64,000 nt of DNA, from the NCBI RefSeq assembly GCF_008373755.1, contig NZ_VUJV01000003.1, forward strand, positions 496,001 through 560,000, read 5' to 3'. The number at the start of each line of letters is the position of its first letter. Within the stretch, counting starts at the first letter, position 1. Shown here one piece after another: positions 53,341 to 62,904 of the stretch. The position numbers were made by a program, and so were the translations under genes. The notes below the pieces were generated by a model. The model saw nothing but the letters and a program-made list of their open reading frames with translations, did no database searches and had not been told where the DNA came from. The DNA comes from Nocardioides humilatus. Its GTDB lineage: Bacteria; Actinomycetota; Actinomycetes; Propionibacteriales; Nocardioidaceae.

Positions 53341-55038
53341 TCATTTGTCCGAGGAATCGTGAGCCGACGACGATGGCGGCGGGACGAGGTCTGCGGGGTC
53401 GTGCACGACTCGAGCAGCGTGGACCCTGGCGTGGGCGATCGCGGCGGGCGTCGAGGGAAACAGGTGGTTCTCGTGGGCGAGCCGCCCGTACACCCCGAGG
53501 TGGGTCAGCACGGTCGCGTGCTCGGGACGTACGCCGGACAGGAGCACCGTGATGCCCCGGCGCTCGAGCTGGGTGATCGTGTCGGCCAGCACCTGTGCGC
53601 CCGTCGCGTCGATGGTCGTGATCCGCGACATCCGCAGGACCACGACCCGGGTGCTGCTCACCTCGGCCAACTCGAGGAGGAAGTCGTGCGCCGCCGCGAA
53701 GAAGAGAGGACCGTCGAGCCGGTAGGCGACGATGTGTTCGTCGAGCAATCGGTGCTCTTCGATCCAGTGATCGGTCTCGTCGAGCGGCACCTCGTCCAGT
53801 CGCGCGGTCTTCGCCGTCTCCCGTAGCGCGACGAATCCCGCGACGACGAGGCCCAGGATGACCGCCGTGACCAGATCGGCCGCCACGGTCGCGACTGCGG
53901 TGATCACGAGGACCGCGGCGTCGCCCCGGGTGGCGCGGAGCAACGAAGCCAAGCTCGAGACCCTCACCATGTGGACGGCGGTCGCGATGAGGACCCCGGC
54001 GAGTGCGGCGAGCGGGATCTGTTCGACCAACGCCGCCGCGAACAAGACGATGGCAAGCAGGATCACGGCATGGGTGAGCGCGCTGAGACGTGACGCGGCT
54101 CCGGCTCGCACGTTGACGGCCGTGCGAGCGATGGCGGCAGTCGCGGGGATCCCGCCGAACAGCGGGGCGGCCAGGTTGGCGATGCCCTGTCCAACCAGTT
54201 CCCGATCGGGGTCGTGGCGACGGCCGACGCTCATCGCATCAGCAACCGTGGCCGAGAGCAGGCTCTCCAACGCCGCGAGCGTCGCGACCGCGACGGCCGG
54301 GAGCAACAAGGTGTCGAGCTCCGCCAGCGGGAAGTGCGGCAGTTCTGGCGCCGGCAGACCTGACGGAATCGAGCCGATGCGAGCGATGTCCAGATCGAGT
54401 GCCACCGTCAGACCCGTGGCACCTGCAACAGCGAACACAGACCACGGCAGCTGCGGGCGGTAGCGGCTGGCCACCACCATCACGGTTGCGACGCCTGCGG
54501 CCAGTGCGAGGGACGCCCAGGTCGGTGACGAGAACCATGCCCCGACCGCTCGCACTGCGAGCACCAACACCCTGTCCGCCCGCACCTCGACGCCCAGGGC
54601 TGTCGGGAGCTGCTGCAGCCCGATAATGATCGCGATGCCGAGGGTGAAACCCTCGACGACGGGCACCGGAACGTAGCGGATGAACCGCCCGGCACCGGCG
54701 AACCCGAGGCAGAGCAGGATCATCCCGGCGAGTAGCCCGACCACGAGGACCCCGTCCGCGCCGTGCGCCGCCACGATCGGCACGAGCACGACCGTCATCG
54801 CACCTGTCGGACCGCTGACCTGCACCCGGCTGCCACCGAACACCGTCGCCAACGCTCCAGCAACGATCGCCGTGATCAACCCGGCGCCGGCACCCAGCCC
54901 CGAGCTGACGCCGAAGCCCAGCGCCAGCGGGAGCGCCACCAGGCCGACAGTCACTCCTGCCGGCAAGTCGCGGCGCAGCCGAGCATGTGCCCAGTCCGAG
55001 CGGCGGGGCATCAGCGCCCCGACCCTCGACAGCGTCAC
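53341..55038 (-). CDS. SulP-family anion transporter with STAS domain
   Basis: A 565-residue transporter. The DLPAGVTVGLVALPLALGFGVSSGL motif and VFGGSRVQVSGPTGAM are SulP signatures. Ten to twelve helices are followed by a C-terminal STAS domain (about 440-540, VVVLRMSRITTIDATGAQVLADTITQLERRGITVLLSGVRP). SulP proteins move sulfate, bicarbonate or other anions. GTG at 55038 overlaps the arsR stop by 4 bases. Confidence 0.93.
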   Translation of the reverse strand: MTLSRVGALMPRRSDWAHARLRRDLPAGVTVGLVALPLALGFGVSSGLGAGAGLITAIVAGALATVFGGSRVQVSGPTGAMTVVLVPIVAAHGADGVLVVGLLAGMILLCLGFAGAGRFIRYVPVPVVEGFTLGIAIIIGLQQLPTALGVEVRADRVLVLAVRAVGAWFSSPTWASLALAAGVATVMVVASRYRPQLPWSVFAVAGATGLTVALDLDIARIGSIPSGLPAPELPHFPLAELDTLLLPAVAVATLAALESLLSATVADAMSVGRRHDPDRELVGQGIANLAAPLFGGIPATAAIARTAVNVRAGAASRLSALTHAVILLAIVLFAAALVEQIPLAALAGVLIATAVHMVRVSSLASLLRATRGDAAVLVITAVATVAADLVTAVILGLVVAGFVALRETAKTARLDEVPLDETDHWIEEHRLLDEHIVAYRLDGPLFFAAAHDFLLELAEVSSTRVVVLRMSRITTIDATGAQVLADTITQLERRGITVLLSGVRPEHATVLTHLGVYGRLAHENHLFPSTPAAIAHARVHAARVVHDPADLVPPPSSSAHDSSDK

Positions 55039-55364
55039 GTCGATGCAGGAGCCGGTGTCGCCGACTCGTCGTAGACGTGGATCAGCTCGGTCAAGATCCG
55101 GCGAGCAGCGAGGAGGAGATCGCGGACTTCCGGTGCGCTCACTGAGTAGAGGACCTCACCGCCCTCGCGACGCGAGACCACCATGGAGGTACGACGCAGC
55201 ACAGCGAGCTGCTGAGACAGGCTGCTCGGCTCGACGGCGATCTGGTCAAGCAGCTCGTGCACGGCATGGTCGCGCTCGCAGAGGAGCTCCAGGATCCGGA
55301 TACGCGCCGGGTGGCCGAGAGTCTTGAAGAACTCGGCCTTTGCCTGGTACAGCGGAACGCCCAC
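55035..55364 (-). CDS. ArsR-family transcriptional regulator
   Basis: A 109-residue winged helix. YQAKAEFFKTLGHPARIRILELLCERDHAVHELLDQIAVEPSSLSQQLAVLRRTSMVVSRREGGEVLYSV is the ArsR domain; only one Cys (LLCERDH), so a Cys-pair sensor of the classic ArsR or BigR kind is unlikely. I use the GTG at 55364 because the longer frame would translate the 14-bp inverted repeat 9 bases upstream. It controls sulP, which follows with a 4-base overlap (inference). Confidence 0.88.
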   Translation of the reverse strand: MGVPLYQAKAEFFKTLGHPARIRILELLCERDHAVHELLDQIAVEPSSLSQQLAVLRRTSMVVSRREGGEVLYSVSAPEVRDLLLAARRILTELIHVYDESATPAPAST

Positions 55365-55372
55365 TCGCCCAC

Positions 55373-55410
55373 TATTCCACGAGTTGCATACATCTTCAAC
55401 TCGTGGAATA
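55373..55410. promoter_or_regulatory. ArsR operator, 14-bp perfect inverted repeats
   Basis: TATTCCACGAGTTG (55373-55386) and CAACTCGTGGAATA (55397-55410) with a 10-base spacer. It is 9 bases before the arsR start. Length and symmetry match ArsR-type sites, where arms recognise a dimer. It would control the arsR-sulP-adk-yjdM run. Confidence 0.8.
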
Positions 55411-55428
55411 CGGACAGCGAAAATGTGC

Positions 55429-55458
55429 GAGGACCGGACCCCTAGGGGTCCGGTCCTC
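55429..55458 (-). terminator. Terminator hairpin after tmRNA
   Basis: A perfect 30-base palindrome with 14-bp arms, GAGGACCGGACCCC and GGGGTCCGGTCCTC, around TA. It begins 26 bases after the 3' end of tmRNA on its strand. A short T-rich stretch (ATTTT) follows on the minus strand. It might also end the opposite direction. Confidence 0.8.
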
Positions 55459-55484
55459 TGAGTTCTCAAGGGGAGATCACGCAG

Positions 55485-55849
55485 TGGAGCTGCGGGGAAT
55501 CGAACCCCGGTCCTCGAGCGCCGAACCAGGTCTTCTCCGGGTGCAGTCAGTGCTGTCGTTTTATCGGCCCCGGCGCTCGCACTGACACGTCGCCGACAGG
55601 CCTATTCGGGAAAAAGTCCCGGCCGACTCTCCCGACGGGAGTCTGGCCAGCGAGTCTCCTAGACGACGCCAGATTCAGGGACGGAGACGGATGCCCTGAC
55701 TGACGCTTCGATCACCGCTCAGGCGGCGAGAGCGAAGGACTGCTTGTTGTTGGCAGTTATTAGTTTCCAGCGATCGTTTACGAGATGACGCTGGCTCCTC
55801 GACCCGCTTCCCCTGGAACTAACGTCCCAAGTCGAAACCGATCAGCCCC
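55485..55849 (-). ncRNA. ssrA: Transfer-messenger RNA (tmRNA)
   Basis: The 5' end GGGGCTG (from 55849) pairs with the 3' CAGCTCC; the T arm GGGGTTCGATTCCCC is next to it. The tag frame at 55756-55721 reads GCC AAC AAC AAG CAG TCC TTC GCT CTC GCC GCC TGA, giving the peptide ANNKQSFALAA, after the Ala carried by tmRNA. CCA is not encoded. It works with SmpB, encoded just upstream, to free stalled ribosomes. Confidence 0.96.
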
Positions 55850-55917
55850 TCTTGAGTTGTGACCCCAGTCTACGGACGAGACCGACACAACCGCGAACCG
55901 GTTACGCAAGCGGTGGA

Positions 55918-56421
55918 TCAGGTGCGGCCCTTGAGCCGACGGCCGAGCTCCTGCTGCTTCTCGCGATCCCAGTCCCGATCCGCGATCGCCTGGCGCTTGT
56001 CCCACGACTTCTTGCCCCTGGCGAGGCCGATCTCGACCTTGGCACGGCCCTTGATGAAGTAGAGCGAGAGCGGGATGACCGTCTGGCCCTTCTCGCTCAC
56101 CTTGCGCTCGATCTTCTCGATCTCGGCCTTGTGGAGCAGGAGCTTGCGCTTGCGGGTCGCGGAGTGGTTGGTCCAGGTGCCGTTGACGTACTGCGGGATG
56201 TTGACCCCGTGCAGCCAGGCTTCGCCGCCTTCGATGTCGATGAAGCCGTCGACGAGGTTGGCACGGCCCATCCGCAGCGACTTCACCTCGGTGCCCTGCA
56301 GGACCATCCCGGCCTCGAAGGTCGTCTCGATGTGGTAGTCGTGGCGCGCCTTCTTGTTGGACGCGACGAGCTTGCGCTCCTCGGTGTCCGGTTTCGCCGG
56401 CGACTTCCCCTGCTTGGCCAT
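55918..56421 (-). CDS. smpB: SsrA-binding protein SmpB
   Basis: A 167-residue RNA-binding protein for tm[42 protein letters not shown] and NYx-type [10 protein letters not shown] are SmpB hallmarks, and the C-terminal tail [25 protein letters not shown] is the basic helix that enters the ribosome mRNA channel. It lies directly upstream of ssrA on the same strand. Confidence 0.96.
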   Translation of the reverse strand: MAKQGKSPAKPDTEERKLVASNKKARHDYHIETTFEAGMVLQGTEVKSLRMGRANLVDGFIDIEGGEAWLHGVNIPQYVNGTWTNHSATRKRKLLLHKAEIEKIERKVSEKGQTVIPLSLYFIKGRAKVEIGLARGKKSWDKRQAIADRDWDREKQQELGRRLKGRT

Positions 56422-56452
56422 CCCACCATTGTCCCAGGAAGGGGCAATGGGT

Positions 56453-57751
56453 TTACAGGTAGCCCATCGGGTCGACCGGCACGCCGTCCTTCATCACGAT
56501 GAAGTGGAGGTGGCAGCCCGTGGCCCAGCCCGTCTCGCCGACCGCACCAACCACCTGGCCACGCGTGACGTGGTCGCCCTCGGAGACGTCGTAGGCGCTC
56601 AGGTGGTTGTAGACGACGGTGATGTTGGAGCCGTTAACCGTGCCGATGTTGAGGTAGAGGCGGTTGCCGTAGACCTCGTCGTAGTACTCGTTGATGACCG
56701 TGCCGGACTCCGCCGCCCACAGGTCGGCACCGCAGGGGGCACCGAAGTCGGTGCCGTTATGCAGGCCCCAGTAGTGGTAGATCGGGTGCTCGCGATAGCC
56801 GAAGGGCGAGGTCACCGGGCCGTCGACGGGCAGGTGGAGCAGGCCACCGGTGTCGCCGGAGTAGGTCGGCGAGTCATCCTGCTGCTGCTGGACGAGCTGC
56901 AGGATCTGCTGCTTGATCCGCTGCTCGCGGTCCTGGAGCCGCTGGAGCGCTGCGCGGTCGTTCTTGCGGGCATTGACCGCGGCTGCACGGGCGTGGCGCG
57001 CGCCCTCGACCAGGTCACGCACCTGGACCCGCGTGTGCTGCGCGTCGGCGTAGAGGCCCTGGATGTGGCGGAGGTTGTCGCGGGCTGCCTGCTTCTGGGC
57101 GGCGACCTCGTCGCGCGCGGCGCGGACCTGGGCCTTCCAGTCGGCGAGCTCGGCCTCAGCGGTCTCGTAGGCGGCCAACGCCTGGTCCTCGCGGCCGAGG
57201 ATCATCGATCCGGCGGTGCCGGCGACGAGCAGCTCCTGGATCGAGCCCGAGGAGGTGATCGCGTCGAGCACCGCGAGGTCGGCGTTGCCGCGCGTCTCTA
57301 TCCCGAGGACGGTGTCGCGCACCAGCTTGCGCTGCCTCGCGACCTCGGCCCGGGCGGCCTTCAGCTCCAGGGCGACCCGATCGAGGCGCCCCTGGGCGCG
57401 CACGAGGGCGCGGGCCAGCTGACGCTGCAGAGCACGCGCGTCCTGGAGATCGGCGCGGACGGCCTGCAGGTGCTGCCGTGCGCTGCTGAGACGACCGACA
57501 GCCCGCTCGAGGCGACGCGTGGTCGAGGCGACCTCGTGGCTCGCCTCGTCGATGTCGTGCTGCGCCTGGTCGATCTGGTCCTCGACCTGGTGCTGCTGGT
57601 CGCGCAGATCGTCCTCGTCGTCCTTGGCCATCGCAGTGGGTGCGACGAGTCCGCCGACCGCGACGGCTCCGGCGACGAGCAGTGCTACCCGCTGAGGGCG
57701 CCGGGGACGGTGGGACGGAGCGCCGGGGAAGGAGCGCACAGGTACGGCCAA
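56453..57751 (-). CDS. M23-family murein hydrolase with coiled coil (FtsX-linked)
   Basis: A 432-residue exported peptidase. A signal peptide ([21 protein letters not shown]) precedes a coiled coil of about 240 residues ([21 protein letters not shown] and on). The C-terminal M23 (LytM) domain has [11 protein letters not shown] and [11 protein letters not shown], the zinc ligands. This EnvC/PcsB-like layout is what FtsEX activates at the septum. It lies between ftsX and smpB, with 43 bases to ftsX. Confidence 0.9.
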   Translation of the reverse strand: MAVPVRSFPGAPSHRPRRPQRVALLVAGAVAVGGLVAPTAMAKDDEDDLRDQQHQVEDQIDQAQHDIDEASHEVASTTRRLERAVGRLSSARQHLQAVRADLQDARALQRQLARALVRAQGRLDRVALELKAARAEVARQRKLVRDTVLGIETRGNADLAVLDAITSSGSIQELLVAGTAGSMILGREDQALAAYETAEAELADWKAQVRAARDEVAAQKQAARDNLRHIQGLYADAQHTRVQVRDLVEGARHARAAAVNARKNDRAALQRLQDREQRIKQQILQLVQQQQDDSPTYSGDTGGLLHLPVDGPVTSPFGYREHPIYHYWGLHNGTDFGAPCGADLWAAESGTVINEYYDEVYGNRLYLNIGTVNGSNITVVYNHLSAYDVSEGDHVTRGQVVGAVGETGWATGCHLHFIVMKDGVPVDPMGYL

Positions 57752-57794
57752 TCTTGTTCGGGGAAGTGAACGCCTTGACGGTAACCGGAGCCGA

Positions 57795-58733
57795 TCACAC
57801 TTTGATGTATTTGCGTGTCAGCAGGAGTGTCGGGATCAGGGTGAGGGCCGGCCCCAGGAACACGATGCCCGGAGGCAGGGTGCCGGTGAGGGTCTCGATG
57901 TAGTCGTCCCAGCCGATCCACGGCACGAACTGGATCGCTCCCTCGAGGCCGTCTTGGACCGCGAACTTGATGAACGCCGCGAGCGCTCCGGCAGCGAGGC
58001 CGACACCGATCACCGCCGTGACCAACGACTCGAGCAGGAACGGGAGGGCGATGTAGAGGGTTGAAGCACCCACGAGTCGCATGATCCCGATCTCGCGCCG
58101 GCGCGCCATCGCCGCGAGGCGGATGGTGGTCGCGACCTGCATCACGGAGGCCAGCAGGAGCAGGAGTGCCCCGATCCAAGAGCCGTACTTGAGGGCGTCG
58201 ATGATGCCGAAGACCGGCTTGAGCTGCTTGCGTTGGTCCTTCACGCCGGCGACGCCGTCGAGGCCGGTCACCGAGCTGATGACGCCCTGCGCCTTCTTCG
58301 GGTCCTTGAGCGTGATCCAGTACTGCGGCGGCCAGTCCTCGACCGTGAGGATCGGGTCGGTGCCCTTGAAGTAGGGCTCGTACTCCGGGATCTCCTGCGC
58401 CTCGGCGTAGCCCTCGTCCTGCGACTGGAACTCGTAGGACTCGACCTCCGGGCTCGCCTTCAGTGCGCGCTCGACCTCCTTGCGCTGCTGGTTGGTGACC
58501 GCGCCGCCGCCACAGTTGGGGCTGTCGGACGGGTCGTCGACCACACAGAGGTTGACGAGGATCTGGAGCTCGTTGCCGAGCGTCTCCGCGGTCGCGTCGG
58601 CCTGCCGCTGCAGCAGCATGCCGCAGCCCGCGAGGGTGAGCGAGACGAAGATCGTGATGATGACCGCGACGTGCATCGACAGGTTGCGACGCAGGCCGGA
58701 GCGGAGCTCGGTGAAGACGTAGCGCAGCTGCAT
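57795..58733 (-). CDS. ftsX: Cell-division ABC permease FtsX
   Basis: A 312-residue membrane protein. RSGLRRNLSMHVAVIITIFVSLTLAGCGMLL is the first helix, a periplasmic loop of about 120 residues holds the conserved hydrophobic pair for hydrolase binding (PPQYWITLKDPKKA), then three helices including TTIRLAAMARRREIGIMRLVGAS. It transmits FtsE ATPase action to the M23 hydrolase outside. The gap to ftsE is 50 bases. Confidence 0.95.
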   Translation of the reverse strand: MQLRYVFTELRSGLRRNLSMHVAVIITIFVSLTLAGCGMLLQRQADATAETLGNELQILVNLCVVDDPSDSPNCGGGAVTNQQRKEVERALKASPEVESYEFQSQDEGYAEAQEIPEYEPYFKGTDPILTVEDWPPQYWITLKDPKKAQGVISSVTGLDGVAGVKDQRKQLKPVFGIIDALKYGSWIGALLLLLASVMQVATTIRLAAMARRREIGIMRLVGASTLYIALPFLLESLVTAVIGVGLAAGALAAFIKFAVQDGLEGAIQFVPWIGWDDYIETLTGTLPPGIVFLGPALTLIPTLLLTRKYIKV

Positions 58734-58783
58734 GGTGAGGGTGACTCTCCTGAGTTTCCGGGTGAGGCGGGCGGCGGGGCGCG

Positions 58784-59485
58784 CTAGGGCGTGTCGTCGT
58801 GCTGGAAGCCGTAGCTGCCAGCCGCCTCGTCGCGAATGACCTTGCCGTTCTCGAGCTCCACGACGCGCTTGCGGAACTGGTCGACGATGCCGTGGTCGTG
58901 CGTCGCCATGAGCACGGTGGTGCCGCGCTGGTTGATGTCCTCGAGGAGGTTCATGATCCCGACCGACGTCTGCGGGTCGAGGTTTCCGGTCGGCTCGTCG
59001 GCGATGATGATCATCGGCCGGTTGACGAAGGCCCGCGCGATTGCGACGCGCTGCTGCTCACCACCCGACAGCTCGTCGGGCATCCGCGAGCCCATCCCCT
59101 TGAGCCCGACGACCTCGAGGGTCTCCGGCACGACCTTGTTGATCTCACGGCGGGACTTGCCGATGACCTGGAGCGCGAAGGCGACGTTCTCGGTGACCGT
59201 CTTGTTGGGGAGCAGGCGGAAGTCCTGGAAGACGGTGCCGACCTGGCGCCGCAGCCGCGGCACCTTCCAACCGGCCATCCGGTTGATCTCCTTGCCGGCG
59301 ACGTAGACCCGACCACTGGTCGGGCGCAGCTCACGCAGGACGAGGCGCAGCGCCGTCGACTTGCCCGAACCGGACTGGCCGACGAAGTAGACGAACTCAC
59401 CCTTGTCGATGTCGACCGTCACGCGATCGAGCGCCGGGGTGCCCGGGCCGGGGTAGTTCTTGGTGACCTTTTCGAAGCGAATCAC
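58784..59485 (-). CDS. ftsE: Cell-division ATP-binding protein FtsE
   Basis: A 233-residue ATPase. [18 protein letters not shown] is Walker [20 protein letters not shown] the signature and Walker [29 protein letters not shown] is the FtsE Q-loop region. GTG at 59485 ([13 protein letters not shown]) is the family start; the frame upstream is not coding. It forms a complex with FtsX. Confidence 0.95.
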   Translation of the reverse strand: MIRFEKVTKNYPGPGTPALDRVTVDIDKGEFVYFVGQSGSGKSTALRLVLRELRPTSGRVYVAGKEINRMAGWKVPRLRRQVGTVFQDFRLLPNKTVTENVAFALQVIGKSRREINKVVPETLEVVGLKGMGSRMPDELSGGEQQRVAIARAFVNRPMIIIADEPTGNLDPQTSVGIMNLLEDINQRGTTVLMATHDHGIVDQFRKRVVELENGKVIRDEAAGSYGFQHDDTP

Positions 59486-59569
59486 TGACCAGACGGTACG
59501 CGAGCGCGGCAAGCAGCCGCCGGACGCCTCCAGGGTGTGTCGGTGAAGAGGGGTGTCTAGGGTGAGCGG

Positions 59570-60220
59570 GTGCCGCACCCCCTGCGATGGCTGTTGCTGG
59601 CCGTCGTGCTGACGGCGCTGCCGATCACCGCCGGCGTGCTCATGTTCGACGAGAAGGCGGCGCCGCCCGTCTCGAAGCGTCCACCGCCGCCGGCCTACGC
59701 CTCGACAGCGCTGGCCGACTACGACTCGCGGATGGTCGCCCTGACCCGAGCACCGTTCTGCGACCGGATCGCCGACGAGGCGATCACCGAGGCGCTCGGC
59801 GGCCAACCGCGCGAGCGGACCGCCTACCGCAACGGCCAGCGCGCGCTGGTCACGACCGGCGTCGACGACATCGCCCACGAGTACGGCTGCCGCATCACCG
59901 GCGCGCGCGGCGAGCTGCGCGCCTGGCTCTTCGCTCCCCCGGTCACCCGCGACCGGGCCCGTACCCTCGCCGCGGAGTCCACGCAGCGCGGGTCGTGCAC
60001 GCGCCCGGCGGGCGCGCCGGCGTACGGCGTCTCGAGCGTCGCCCTGGTCTGCCCGGCCGGCAACCGCACGTGGGTGTCCTTCCGCGGCCTGTTCGGTGAC
60101 GCGTGGCTCTCGTGCAGCCTGCAGGCGCGGACCTCGCTCGGTGTCGACGCGCTCGTCGATCGCGCGGGCCGCTGGTGCGTCGCGGTCGCTGAGGCGGCTG
60201 CCGTCAGCCCGATCACCTAG
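59570..60220 (+). CDS. Exported hypothetical protein with four Cys
   Basis: A 216-residue protein starting GTG. A hydrophobic segment at residues 6-24 ([21 protein letters not shown]) is a signal anchor. The outside domain has four Cys spread over the sequence ([28 protein letters not shown], plus LSCSLQ and WCVAV), which may form disulfides. I do not recognise the family. It is convergent with the TetR gene and divergent from ftsE. Confidence 0.65.
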   Translation: MPHPLRWLLLAVVLTALPITAGVLMFDEKAAPPVSKRPPPPAYASTALADYDSRMVALTRAPFCDRIADEAITEALGGQPRERTAYRNGQRALVTTGVDDIAHEYGCRITGARGELRAWLFAPPVTRDRARTLAAESTQRGSCTRPAGAPAYGVSSVALVCPAGNRTWVSFRGLFGDAWLSCSLQARTSLGVDALVDRAGRWCVAVAEAAAVSPIT

Positions 60221-60226
60221 GCACCC

Positions 60227-60787
60227 CTAGAGGGCGAGCACCGCCGTGAAGACGGCGCAGCAGTGACCGACCTCGTCGTCGAGCGCGGCTCGACCGTCGG
60301 CCGACGTCCCTGACCACAGCAGCGCCCGGTCCTCGACGTAGGCCGTCCAGGCATGCACCGCGGCGATCTGCGCGTCGTCGACGCCCACCGCGGTGCAGAC
60401 GCGGCGGGCGACGGTCATCCGGTGGGACTCGACGCCCTGACCGTCCAGGGAGATCCCGCCGCTGCCGAAGACGAGGGCGAGGTAGAACTCGCGCCGGCGT
60501 TCGATCTGGGCGTAGAAGCGTTCGACGAACTGGCGGAGGGCGACCTCGGCGTCGACGACAGGGTCGAGGTCCGAGTCGGGCTCGATGTTGCGCAGCACCC
60601 GCCGGCCGGCCGCCCCGATGACCGCGTCGTAGTAGTCGGTTTTCGTCGGGAAGTAGTGGAAGAGCAGACCGCGGGAGATGCCCGCCTCCGCGGCGACCTG
60701 GTCGATCGAGAGCTCTTGGATCGGCTTCTCGACGAGCATCCGGAGGCCGATGCCGAGCAGCTGCCGTCGCCGATCGTCCTGGCTCAT
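60227..60787 (-). CDS. TetR regulator of the acyl-CoA operon
   Basis: A 186-residue TetR protein. DDRRRQLLGIGLRMLVEKPIQELSIDQVAAEAGISRGLLFHYFPTKTDYYDAVI is the HTH. I chose ATG at 60787 (MSQDDRRR); the longer ATG at 60814 sits inside a 33-bp palindrome that must be the operator. It is divergent from the acyl-CoA dehydrogenase, 54 bases apart. The ligand may be an acyl-CoA (inference). Confidence 0.88.
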   Translation of the reverse strand: MSQDDRRRQLLGIGLRMLVEKPIQELSIDQVAAEAGISRGLLFHYFPTKTDYYDAVIGAAGRRVLRNIEPDSDLDPVVDAEVALRQFVERFYAQIERRREFYLALVFGSGGISLDGQGVESHRMTVARRVCTAVGVDDAQIAAVHAWTAYVEDRALLWSGTSADGRAALDDEVGHCCAVFTAVLAL

Positions 60788-60797
60788 CCGCGTCCTG

Positions 60798-60830
60798 GTC
60801 ACACTATTGAGCATTGCTCAATAGTGTGAC
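60798..60830. promoter_or_regulatory. 33-bp perfect palindrome, TetR operator
   Basis: GTCACACTATTGAGC (60798-60812) and GCTCAATAGTGTGAC (60816-60830) around ATT. Between the TetR and acyl-CoA dehydrogenase starts, 11 bases from each. It is long enough for two TetR dimers or one with flanks, and would switch both genes. Confidence 0.85.
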
Positions 60831-60841
60831 AAGGTCAACCC

Positions 60842-62104
60842 ATGGACTTCTCCCCCTCCCCTCGCGCCGCGGAGCTGACGGCGGCCGTCAAGGAATTCAT
60901 CGCGACCGAGGTCGAGCCGGTCGAGGCCGCCTACCACCAGGAGATCAAGCGCCGCCGCGAGGCGGGCCAGGGCGAGCAGTGGCAGGAGCTCCCTGTGATG
61001 AAGGAGCTGCAGGCCAAGGCGCGCGCCGCCGGGCTGTGGAACCTCTTCCTCCCCGCCGGCCACGAAGGCCCCTACGCCGAGAAGTACGGCACGCGCGGCG
61101 GTGCCGGACTCAGCAACGTCGACTACGCGCCGATCGCGGAGCTGACCGGCCGTTCGCTGCTGGCGCCCTACGTCCTCAACTGCAACGCGCCCGACACGGG
61201 CAACATGGAGGTGCTGCTGAAGTACGGCAGCCAGGCGCAGAAGGACCGCTGGCTCGACCCGCTGCTCGAGGGCAAGATCCGCAGCGCCTTCCTCATGACC
61301 GAGCCCGGGGTCGCCTCCTCCGACGCCACCAACATGGAGCTCAGCGCGGTCGTCGACAACGACGAGATCGTGCTCAACGGGCGCAAGTGGTTCTCGACCG
61401 GCGTCGGCCACCCCGACTGCGAGATCTTCATCGTCATGGGTCTCACCGACCCCGAGGCCGACCGCCACCACCGTCACTCGATGGTGCTCGTGCCGCGCGA
61501 CACCCCGGGCGTGAAGATCGAGCGGATGCTCACCACGATGGGCTACTTCGACGAGCCGCACGGCCACGGCGAGGTGTCGCTGACCGACGTCCGCGTGCCG
61601 ATCGAGAACTTCGTCTCCGGCCCCGGCGAAGCCTTCGCGATCGCCCAGGGCCGCCTCGGCCCGGGCCGTGTCCACCACTGCATGCGACTGATCGGCCTGG
61701 CCGAGAAGGCGCTCGAGCTCGCGATCGAACGCGGCACCTCGCGCACCGCGTTCGGCAAGCAGCTGGTCAACCTCGGCGGCAACCGCGAGCGGATCGCTCA
61801 GGCCCGGATCGCCATCGAGTCGACCCGGCTCCTCGTGCTCAACGCCGCGTGGAAGCTCGACGTCGGTGGCCCGATGAACGCCATCAGCGAGGTCTCGCAG
61901 ATCAAGGTCGCCGCGCCCAAGATGGCGCTCGAGATCATCGACTTCGCGATGCAGATCCACGGCGGCGGCGGACTCACCGACGACTTCCCGCTGGCGGCCG
62001 CCTGGACCGGCGCCCGCTCGCTCCGCTTCGCCGACGGCCCGGACGAGGTCCACCTGGGCCTGATCGCGCGCATCGAGCTGATGAAGTACGGCGTCGCCCG
62101 GTGA
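60842..62104 (+). CDS. Acyl-CoA dehydrogenase family protein (ACAD10/11-like)
   Basis: A 420-residue FAD enzyme. LMTEPGVASSDATNMELSAVVDNDEIVLNGRKWFSTG is the flavin region, FGKQLVNLGGNRERIAQARIAIE the C-terminal domain and MQIHGGGGLTDDFPLA the closing motif. In ACAD10/11 and bacterial LvaC, such domains act with a kinase on 4-phosphooxyacyl-CoA (established for those proteins). The operon here has a kinase-like gene. It overlaps the next gene by 4 bases. Confidence 0.88.
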   Translation: MDFSPSPRAAELTAAVKEFIATEVEPVEAAYHQEIKRRREAGQGEQWQELPVMKELQAKARAAGLWNLFLPAGHEGPYAEKYGTRGGAGLSNVDYAPIAELTGRSLLAPYVLNCNAPDTGNMEVLLKYGSQAQKDRWLDPLLEGKIRSAFLMTEPGVASSDATNMELSAVVDNDEIVLNGRKWFSTGVGHPDCEIFIVMGLTDPEADRHHRHSMVLVPRDTPGVKIERMLTTMGYFDEPHGHGEVSLTDVRVPIENFVSGPGEAFAIAQGRLGPGRVHHCMRLIGLAEKALELAIERGTSRTAFGKQLVNLGGNRERIAQARIAIESTRLLVLNAAWKLDVGGPMNAISEVSQIKVAAPKMALEIIDFAMQIHGGGGLTDDFPLAAAWTGARSLRFADGPDEVHLGLIARIELMKYGVAR

Positions 62105-62904
62105 GCCGCCGCGTGCTCGTGACGGGCGGCGCGTCCGGTCTCGGCGCCGCGCTCGTCGCCGAGTTCGTCGCGCGGGGTGACCGGGTGCTGATCTGCGACC
62201 TCCAGGCTCCGGCCGAGGGCACCGGCGCCGACTACCTCCGCCTCAACGTGACCTCCGACGACGACTGGGCTGCCGCCCTCGCCTGGGTGAACGAGCAGTG
62301 GGGCGGGCTCGATGTGCTCGTCAACAACGCCGGCATCGCCAGCGGCGGGCGCATCGACGTCGCCACGATCGAGGAGTGGCAGCGGGTCATCGACATCAAC
62401 CTGCTCGGCGTGGTCCGCGGGTGCCGCACCTTCACTCCCGGCTTCAAGGCGCAGGGCTCGGGCCACATCGTCAACACGGCGTCGCTGGCGGGGCTCGTGC
62501 ACCCGCCGGGGATGTCGTCCTACACCGCGGTCAAGGCCGGCGTGGTCGCGCTCAGCGAGACGCTGTCCTACGAGCTCGACCCCTTCGGCATCTTCGTCAC
62601 GGCGATCTGCCCCGGCTTCTTCCGGACCAACCTCGCCAGCTCGATCGCCGGCAGCGACACCGCCGTCGGCCACATCGCGGCGCGGTTGATCGAGAAGTCC
62701 ACCTACGTCCCCGACCAGATCGCCGCCCAGGTCATGGCCGGGATCGACGAGCAGGCCATGGTCGTTGTGCCGGACGAGCCTGCCAGGCTGGCGGTCTGGG
62801 CCAAGGCCAACGAACGACCCACCTACGACCAGGAACAGCGCAACTTCGCCGCGCGGATCAAGGCGATCGCTGAGCAGGCTGAGCACACGGAAGGCACCTC
62901 ATGA
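62101..62904 (+). CDS. SDR-family oxidoreductase (first of pair)
   Basis: A 267-residue SDR. TGGASGLG is the cofactor motif, NNAGIASGG the Asn region and SLAGLVHPPGMSSYTAVKAG gives Ser, Tyr and Lys. GTG at 62101 overlaps the acyl-CoA dehydrogenase stop (GTGA) and its own stop overlaps the next ATG. It may oxidise a hydroxyacyl intermediate of the operon pathway. Substrate is not readable. Confidence 0.88.
   Translation: MSRRVLVTGGASGLGAALVAEFVARGDRVLICDLQAPAEGTGADYLRLNVTSDDDWAAALAWVNEQWGGLDVLVNNAGIASGGRIDVATIEEWQRVIDINLLGVVRGCRTFTPGFKAQGSGHIVNTASLAGLVHPPGMSSYTAVKAGVVALSETLSYELDPFGIFVTAICPGFFRTNLASSIAGSDTAVGHIAARLIEKSTYVPDQIAAQVMAGIDEQAMVVVPDEPARLAVWAKANERPTYDQEQRNFAARIKAIAEQAEHTEGTS

Noticed and set aside
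55485-55849. A CCA-ending tRNA gene read from the TTCGATTCCCC arm
   Set aside because: The arm and acceptor belong to tmRNA, whose tag frame and 5' end are both present. No separate tRNA fits.
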